Assembly (NCBI GenBank): GCA_937873305.1
Contig: CALMOM010000158.1
Location: forward strand, 1-37,180
DNA from: an uncultured Terriglobus sp.
GTDB taxonomy: Bacteria > Acidobacteriota > Terriglobia > Terriglobales > Acidobacteriaceae
Length of the DNA stretch: 37,180 bases
Direction: 5' to 3'
Part shown: piece after piece, positions 32,443 to 37,180 of the stretch
Numbering within the stretch: the stretch's first letter is position 1
How the letters are laid out: the number at the start of each line of letters is the position of its first letter
The notes under the pieces: generated by a model
Databases searched by the model: none
What the model saw: only the letters and a program-made list of their open reading frames with translations
Told to the model about the DNA's origin: nothing
Made by a program: the position numbers and the translations under genes

Positions 32443-33800
32443 CGCCGGAGGTGATCGTGATTGGCGCAGGTGTGGCCGGTCTGGCTGCCGCCGTGCAGCT
32501 GGCAGAGGCGGGCTGCCGCGTCACCGTGCTGGAGGCCAGCGACCGCGTGGGTGGCCGCATCCGCACGGTGTACGTGGGCGACGCCCCCGTGGAACTGGGT
32601 GCGGAGTTTGTGCACGGCAAGCCGCCGGAACTGCTGTCGCTGCTCGACGAACTCGGCCTCCAACGCTACGAGATTAGCGGCACCGATGTCAGCTTTGCGC
32701 CAGATGGTACCCTGCATGCCCATGACGAGGACAGTGCCGAGGACGATGCTGGCGACCCGTTCGCCCTGCTACACCGCGTGACGCAGTGGGCGGCGGACCA
32801 CCCGGCGGACGACATGGCCTTTGCCGACTTCGTCCGTCGGCACGCCGCCGACGCAGGCGACGTGGGCAGCGCGACCGGCTACGTGGAAGGGTTCAACGCT
32901 GCCGATGCCGCCGAAATCTCCGTGCAGTCGCTGGCAGTGCAGCAGCGTGCCGAGGACGGCATCGACGGCGGAACGAATGCGCACGTACGCGGCGGCTACG
33001 CCCAGTTGCCGGAGCGTTTGGCCGAACGGCTGCGCCGCGCAGGAGGCGCGCTTGCTTTCCGGCAGCACGTCACTGAGGTCCACTGGCAGTCGAAAGGCGA
33101 ACAAACAGCTTCGCCATCGCTCGTGCGCTGTGTGTGCGCAGGCGGCGAGGTGTTTGAGGCGAATGCTGTTGTTGTCACGCTGCCGCTGGGCGTTCTGCAG
33201 GATGGTGCTGTCCGCTTTCAACCGGAGCCGGGCGACGTACTGCAGCAGGCCGCCCGGATGCGCATGGGCCAGGTGTGCCGCAACACTCTCGTGTTCCGGC
33301 GGCGCTGGTGGGCGGAGATAGAACACCCCGCGCATGATTCGCTGCGGACGCTCGGCTTCCTCTTGCCGGAGCAGCGCGTGCCAGGCAGGCACTTCAACGT
33401 GTTCTGGACCGGCTACCCCGCCACGGAGCCGGTGCTTACCGCGTGGGTTGGCGGCCCGTCTGCCTCAGCCTTCGACGACCTGGATGACCACGCCATCGCA
33501 CACATTGCGTGCGGCGACCTCGCACGCATCTTCGGCCTCTCGCGTGAAACGGTGCTGAATGAACTGCAGTCGCACCATCTGCACAGCTGGCAGCGCGATC
33601 CGCTCGCGCGGGGTGCGTACTCCTGGGTGCCGGTGGGCGCGGTGGATGCATCCGCTAAGATGGCTGAGCCAGTAGGCAACACACTCTTCTTCGCGGGCGA
33701 ACACACCGACACCACCGGCCACTGGGGCACGATGCACGGTGCGTTGCGCAGTGGCTTGCGCGTAGCCAGGCAAGTACTGGCCGCGTTTGGGCACGCCTGA
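32439..33800 (+). CDS. FAD-dependent amine oxidase (flavin monoamine oxidase family)
   Basis: A 453-residue flavoprotein that probably oxidises an amine with release of hydrogen peroxide. The dinucleotide-binding motif GAGVAGLAAAVQLAEAG starts at residue 9, followed by VLEASDRVGGRIRT and VELGAEFVHG. The C-terminal FAD motif is FFAGEHTDTTGHWGTMHGALRSG. The middle region has VVVTLPLGVLQ and a Trp (RRRWWAE) as in the monoamine oxidase/polyamine oxidase family. Without a signal peptide it should be cytoplasmic. It overlaps the tRNA nucleotidyltransferase stop by four bases, so the two are translated together, although no shared pathway is obvious. The amine substrate is unknown. Confidence 0.9.
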   Translation: MTPEVIVIGAGVAGLAAAVQLAEAGCRVTVLEASDRVGGRIRTVYVGDAPVELGAEFVHGKPPELLSLLDELGLQRYEISGTDVSFAPDGTLHAHDEDSAEDDAGDPFALLHRVTQWAADHPADDMAFADFVRRHAADAGDVGSATGYVEGFNAADAAEISVQSLAVQQRAEDGIDGGTNAHVRGGYAQLPERLAERLRRAGGALAFRQHVTEVHWQSKGEQTASPSLVRCVCAGGEVFEANAVVVTLPLGVLQDGAVRFQPEPGDVLQQAARMRMGQVCRNTLVFRRRWWAEIEHPAHDSLRTLGFLLPEQRVPGRHFNVFWTGYPATEPVLTAWVGGPSASAFDDLDDHAIAHIACGDLARIFGLSRETVLNELQSHHLHSWQRDPLARGAYSWVPVGAVDASAKMAEPVGNTLFFAGEHTDTTGHWGTMHGALRSGLRVARQVLAAFGHA

Positions 33801-33886
33801 CGTGACTCGGGGGATTGTCGTTCAGCATGTCCTTCGTTAGAAGATGAGGTTGTCTGACAGCCGTCTTCGCCGTACCATCGCCCTAG

Positions 33887-34975
33887 ATGGACTTCCTGAA
33901 CAACAAGCGCTTCGCCGCCAATCGCTCCCTCGCCAGCGCCGATGCGGAGCGGCTGGTGAGCGCCAGCAGCATGGGCGAGGACGCTGCCTTCGAACTCAAG
34001 CTGCGGCCCAATCGCCTGGGCGAGTTCATCGGGCAAAGCAAGGCGAAGGAGCAGTTGGCCATTGCGCTGGAAGCTGCCCGCAGCCGGGGTGAGGCGCTGG
34101 ACCACGTGCTCCTGTTTGGCCCGCCCGGCTTGGGCAAGACGACACTGGCCACCATCATCGCCAACGAGCTTGGCGTCGGCTTCCAGCAGACCAGCGGTCC
34201 CGCGCTGCAAATCCAGGGCGACCTGACCGCCATCCTGACCAACCTCCGCGAGAGGCAGGTGCTGTTTCTCGACGAAATTCACCGCCTGCAGCCAGTGCTG
34301 GAAGAAAAGCTGTATACCGCCCTGGAGGACTACAAGCTCGACATCATCATCGGCCAGGGCCCGGCGGCACGCACGCACGTCATGGAGATACGTCCCTTCA
34401 CCTTTGTGGCGGCCACCACGCGGCCCGGCCTGCTGTCATCGCCGCTGCGGTCGCGCTTCGGCATCCTCTTGCGGCTGGAGTTCTACACGGACGACGAGCT
34501 GCGCTACATCGTGGAGCGCTCGGCAGAGGTCATGGGTGTGACCATCGATCACGACGGTGCGGCGGAGATCGCCATGCGTTCGCGCGGCACCCCGCGCATC
34601 GCCAACCGGCTTCTGCGGCGCGTGCGCGACTTCGCCCAGGTGCGCGCCGCAGGCATTATCGACCTCGCCACGGCGCAGCGCGCGCTGCAGATGCTGGAAG
34701 TCGATGCGCACGGCTTCGACGAGCTGGACCGCCGCCTCTTGCGCACCATCATCTACAAGTATGACGGCGGCCCCGTTGGCCTGAACACCTTGGCCGCCGC
34801 GCTCGCCGAAGAGGAGGATGCGCTGGAAGAGGTGTACGAGCCGTTCTTGATGCAAATCGGCTTTCTGGACCGCACACCCCGCGGCCGCGTGGCGACGCGC
34901 CGGGCCTACGAGCACTTCGGCATCCCGATGCCATCAAAGGCGGGGCTTTACGACCGCCCGGCGCTGTTCGACTAA
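33887..34975 (+). CDS. ruvB: Holliday junction branch migration helicase RuvB
   Basis: ATP-driven motor that, with RuvA, moves Holliday junctions during recombination and repair. The 362-residue protein has the AAA+ features in order: GPPGLGKT (78-85), FLDEIHRL (127-134), [18 protein letters not shown] with sensor 1 and the arginine finger region, and [18 protein letters not shown] (sensor 2). The winged-helix C-terminus contains [16 protein letters not shown] and ends [15 protein letters not shown]. All look intact. It follows the amine oxidase by 86 bases. TTGTCG and TAGAAG, 17 bases apart in that gap, are a weak promoter candidate. No obvious LexA box is visible, and ruvA and ruvC are not in the window. 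Confidence 0.97.
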   Translation: MDFLNNKRFAANRSLASADAERLVSASSMGEDAAFELKLRPNRLGEFIGQSKAKEQLAIALEAARSRGEALDHVLLFGPPGLGKTTLATIIANELGVGFQQTSGPALQIQGDLTAILTNLRERQVLFLDEIHRLQPVLEEKLYTALEDYKLDIIIGQGPAARTHVMEIRPFTFVAATTRPGLLSSPLRSRFGILLRLEFYTDDELRYIVERSAEVMGVTIDHDGAAEIAMRSRGTPRIANRLLRRVRDFAQVRAAGIIDLATAQRALQMLEVDAHGFDELDRRLLRTIIYKYDGGPVGLNTLAAALAEEEDALEEVYEPFLMQIGFLDRTPRGRVATRRAYEHFGIPMPSKAGLYDRPALFD

Positions 34976-35018
34976 GCCGCGTTCGCCAGCGTCCGTCTGA
35001 GCGCACTCGCTGCTCAAT

Positions 35019-35642
35019 CTAGTGCGGCGCGGTACTGCTGACGGTTTTCTTCTTCGCCTTTGTCGTGGTCGGTGTCTTGGTGGCGGGTGCCTGCTGCGGT
35101 GCAGTCTGCTGTTGCTGAGCCGCAGCGGCCTGCAAGTCGCTTACCTGCTGTTCGTTTGCCTTGGCAGAAGCCAGCACTGCGTCGCCCAGGCTGCGACGCG
35201 CGCCGTCCAGCAGGGCTGCGGCCTGTTCCAGTGCTGTGTTCTCTGTACGAGGCGCATTGCCCCGGGACGCGATGGTCACACGCAGCAGCACACTGTACAG
35301 TGCATCCAGGTTCAGCAGCACCGGCAGCGATGCCGCGGCGGACGCGGGTGCCGCGTCTGCCGCAGCCAGCAGCGGGGGCAGGGTCGTCTGCAAATCCTTC
35401 TGCCTGGAGGCGCGGTTCGCATCCCCCTCGTCCCGCGCGCCAGCGGAGCCCTTCCAGCGATTTAGATCGACCGCGCTACCCGCCCGTGCCACGCTGTCCA
35501 GCGCGGGTTGCACCAGCGACGAGGGCGGCTGCACAGGGGTTGACGTTTGGTTTGCGACTGCCTGTGCCGACGCACGGCCTGAAACGGACGGCGGAAGCAG
35601 TAGCGATACGGACGTGAACAGAAGAGCGATGGTGCGTGCCAT
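35019..35642 (-). CDS. Exported Ala/Gln-rich protein of unknown function
   Basis: A 207-residue protein with a signal peptide (cleavage after GRASA or near residue 27). The middle is helical and Ala-rich (TTLPPLLAAADAAPASAAA, then LDALYSVLLRVTIASRGN), with a final low-complexity tail of Gln, Ala, Pro, Thr and Lys. It contains no cysteine, so disulfides are not involved. The shape, helical bundle plus disordered tail, suggests a periplasmic helper or structural protein, but nothing more can be said. It is convergent with ruvB and divergent from the TonB-domain gene. Composition is ordinary for this window. Confidence 0.65.
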   Translation of the reverse strand: MARTIALLFTSVSLLLPPSVSGRASAQAVANQTSTPVQPPSSLVQPALDSVARAGSAVDLNRWKGSAGARDEGDANRASRQKDLQTTLPPLLAAADAAPASAAASLPVLLNLDALYSVLLRVTIASRGNAPRTENTALEQAAALLDGARRSLGDAVLASAKANEQQVSDLQAAAAQQQQTAPQQAPATKTPTTTKAKKKTVSSTAPH

Positions 35643-35725
35643 GGTTGAGTGTTGGACCTGCTCGCTGCCGTAAATGTTTGCTTCGGGCCTATCGCGCGTG
35701 AGGGTACTATGGCAGCACCCAACCT

Positions 35726-36769
35726 ATGCACGTCTTCTTTCGAGTTCTTACCGCCGCTGTGTTGAGTGCCAGTGCCGTTGCGCCCGGTCAAACCTTGAAA
35801 CCCTCGCCGCAGCAGATGCGCGACAGCTTGCTGCAGATGGGACGCATTGCCGCGCTCGAAAGCCCTGGTGCCAAGCCTTTCCGCTTAACAGCCACATTCA
35901 GCACGTTCGACTACAAGGGAAACCCCGCAGGTGAGGGCACGCTGGAAGAGACCTGGTTGCGGCCCGGCGTCGCGCACCGCGTCATAACCTTTCACGGTCT
36001 GCGCAGCGACCAGACAGCAAAGGACGGCTCCGTACGTGAGACGCACGAGGGATTTACAGGAAGCTTCATGGAGCGGCGCGTCATCGCGGCGCTGCTGGAT
36101 GCGGTGCCCGAGGCGGCAATGCTGCCGGATGACGCGCACCTTGACTACCGGGACTACAAGGTGGGTGCCAGTAAGCTGGATTGCATCATTGTGAAGCCTG
36201 CAACTCCGGTCAAAGCTGGCATGGCGGAGGATCCAGTTACGGTGTACTGCTCAGATCCGGCTAGTCATGTCCTGCGGCTGCGGCAGGAGCGCTATGACTT
36301 TGCGGTGATCTATAACAAGCTAGTCCGGCTGGGCGAGCACGAGATCGCAGAGCACGTCACCATCAGCCAGAACGGTAAGCCCAGGGCGAGCCTGACTGTC
36401 ACCAGCTTTGCCGCGAGCCCCGATCTTACGGAGAAGGATTTCGTGCTGCCGGGTAATACTGCGGACCTGAGCCAGGCTGACATCGAGGTACCGGCTGAGG
36501 TGATTGCAAGCATCGCTCTCAAGAAAGTGCCGCCAGTGTACCCGCAAGTTGCCAAGGAGAACCACATCAGCGGCACGGTGTTGTTGAGTGCAATCATCAG
36601 TAAGGAGGGTACGGTTCGCGAGTTGGACGTGATGAGGTCGCCCTCGCCCGACCTTACGGAATCAGCGATGAACGCCGTGCGCCAGTGGCGCTACAAGCCG
36701 TACCTGGTTGGCGGTGCGCCGACAGAGGTCAATACCACCATCACGGTTAACTATGCGTTCAATCGCTAG
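35726..36769 (+). CDS. Exported protein with TonB C-terminal domain
   Basis: A 347-residue protein with a signal peptide (about 1-22), a beta-rich middle (about 45-250) in the style of outer-membrane lipoprotein carrier-like or DUF folds, and a TonB C-terminal domain at about 268-345: VPPVYPQVAKENHISGTVLL, ISKEGTVRELDVMRSPSPDL, MNAVRQWRYKPYLVGG. Classical TonB has an N-terminal anchor and a Pro-rich spanning region; neither is visible here, so it probably does not transmit energy in the usual way. Similar proteins annotated 'energy transducer TonB' are frequent in Acidobacteria. A strong terminator follows the stop by six bases. Confidence 0.82.
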   Translation: MHVFFRVLTAAVLSASAVAPGQTLKPSPQQMRDSLLQMGRIAALESPGAKPFRLTATFSTFDYKGNPAGEGTLEETWLRPGVAHRVITFHGLRSDQTAKDGSVRETHEGFTGSFMERRVIAALLDAVPEAAMLPDDAHLDYRDYKVGASKLDCIIVKPATPVKAGMAEDPVTVYCSDPASHVLRLRQERYDFAVIYNKLVRLGEHEIAEHVTISQNGKPRASLTVTSFAASPDLTEKDFVLPGNTADLSQADIEVPAEVIASIALKKVPPVYPQVAKENHISGTVLLSAIISKEGTVRELDVMRSPSPDLTESAMNAVRQWRYKPYLVGGAPTEVNTTITVNYAFNR

Positions 36770-36774
36770 CAGCA

Positions 36775-36803
36775 AAAGGCAGGCTCCAACGGAGCCTGCC
36801 TTT
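36775..36803. terminator. Bidirectional Rho-independent terminator
   Basis: A perfect 13-base-pair stem (AAAGGCAGGCTCC at 36775-36787 with GGAGCCTGCCTTT at 36791-36803) closes a three-base loop AAC. It has A-run and T-run ends, so it works on both strands. It lies between the convergent TonB-domain gene and the bactofilin gene. Confidence 0.88.
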
Positions 36804-36822
36804 GGATGACTGGATGTCTCTT

Positions 36823-37180
36823 CTACGAAGCGGACTCGACTGCAACCAGCTGACCCTGCTCTGCCGGTGCCGGTGTGCCGGGTTTGCCGTCGCCGGGCTT
36901 GCGGATGTCGATGCCGCCCTTGAAGAAGGCACCGTCTTCGATGGAGATGCGTGCCGCGACCACGTCGCCGGTGAGCGAGCCTTCGCTGCGGATGTCGATA
37001 CGGTCGCTGGCCTGGCAGTTGCCGCGCACCTTGCCCAGCACCACGATTTCGCGCGCGCTGATGTTGGCGGCCACCTGGCCGTTGCGGCCCACGGTGACGC
37101 GGTTGCCGGGCAGCGTAATCGTGCCCTCAATACGACCGTCGATATAGAGCGACTCCGAACCGGTAACCTCGCCCTTGATC
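36823..37180 (-). CDS. Bactofilin family protein, 5' end outside the window
   Basis: Polymer-forming cytoskeletal protein. The last 118 residues are visible, with the start beyond the window edge. The bactofilin beta-helix repeats are plain: IKGEVTGSESLYIDGRIEG, then GNRVTVGRNGQVAANI, REIVVLGKVRGNC, RIDIRSEGSLTGDVVAARI and SIEDGAFFKGGIDI. A short disordered tail with Pro, Gly and Ala follows. Bactofilins form filaments on the inner membrane and help shape cells or organise wall enzymes. The gene ends at 36823, 20 bases beyond the shared terminator. Confidence 0.9.
   Translation of the reverse strand, partial: IKGEVTGSESLYIDGRIEGTITLPGNRVTVGRNGQVAANISAREIVVLGKVRGNCQASDRIDIRSEGSLTGDVVAARISIEDGAFFKGGIDIRKPGDGKPGTPAPAEQGQLVAVESAS

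Overview
The window is GC-rich, gene-dense chromosomal DNA, most likely from an acidobacterium of the Terriglobus/Granulicella/Edaphobacter group. The reasons are an acidobacterial-type VWFA protein, many secreted proteins of kinds common in that group, a heme-containing PQQ dehydrogenase, two copies of a palindromic intergenic repeat, and frequent GTG/TTG starts. I see no phage, integrase, transposase, CRISPR array, rRNA or tRNA gene. The content is mostly housekeeping. No gap between genes reaches 300 bases.

Layout. 1-1275: the 3' part of a DEAD-box RNA helicase with an in-frame TAG, ending at a strong terminator. 1320-5116 (minus): a small secreted protein, a heme-containing PQQ dehydrogenase and a DHH phosphoesterase. 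5260-6831 (plus): a VOC protein, an exported cupin and thymidine kinase. 7007-14049 (minus): cinA-plsY-gpsA, then ftsY-DUF4337, then ribD-ribE, with a palindromic repeat after tdk/ribE and another between gpsA and ftsY. 14222-16276 (minus): a probable Tat-exported SDR oxidoreductase and a DUF72 protein. 16333-20652 (plus): a large NuoG-like formate dehydrogenase alpha-type molybdoenzyme, its DUF1641 partner and an LprI-like protein. 20725-23961 (minus): lgt-like, rluA-type and VWA genes. 24064-25050 (plus): a DUF1684 protein. 25280-27067 (minus): a zapB-like gene, zapA and a TlpA-like thioredoxin. 27240-28082 (plus): an exported protein of unknown function. 28093-30924 (minus): tsaD and cysS, the latter with an in-frame TAA. 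31036-34975 (plus): cca, an amine oxidase and ruvB. 35019-37180: a secreted protein, a TonB C-terminal-domain protein and a partial bactofilin.

Functional groups: tRNA maturation and charging (tsaD, cysS, cca); early phospholipid synthesis (gpsA makes glycerol-3-phosphate and plsY acylates it); riboflavin synthesis (ribD, ribE); membrane targeting and division (ftsY, zapA, zapB-like); and formate or related redox chemistry (fdhA-like, DUF1641).

The most unusual points are: (1) an 87-bp palindrome-ended segment lying in frame inside tsaD, apparently a repeat element turned into 29 codons; (2) two conserved genes each broken by one stop codon where glutamate is expected; (3) a molybdoenzyme with a Cys-Gln active-site pair and an extra segment in its 2Fe-2S domain; (4) an Lgt-like protein without the usual catalytic residues; (5) three alternating GTGTCAC boxes upstream of cinA. 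I found no clearly new multi-gene system.
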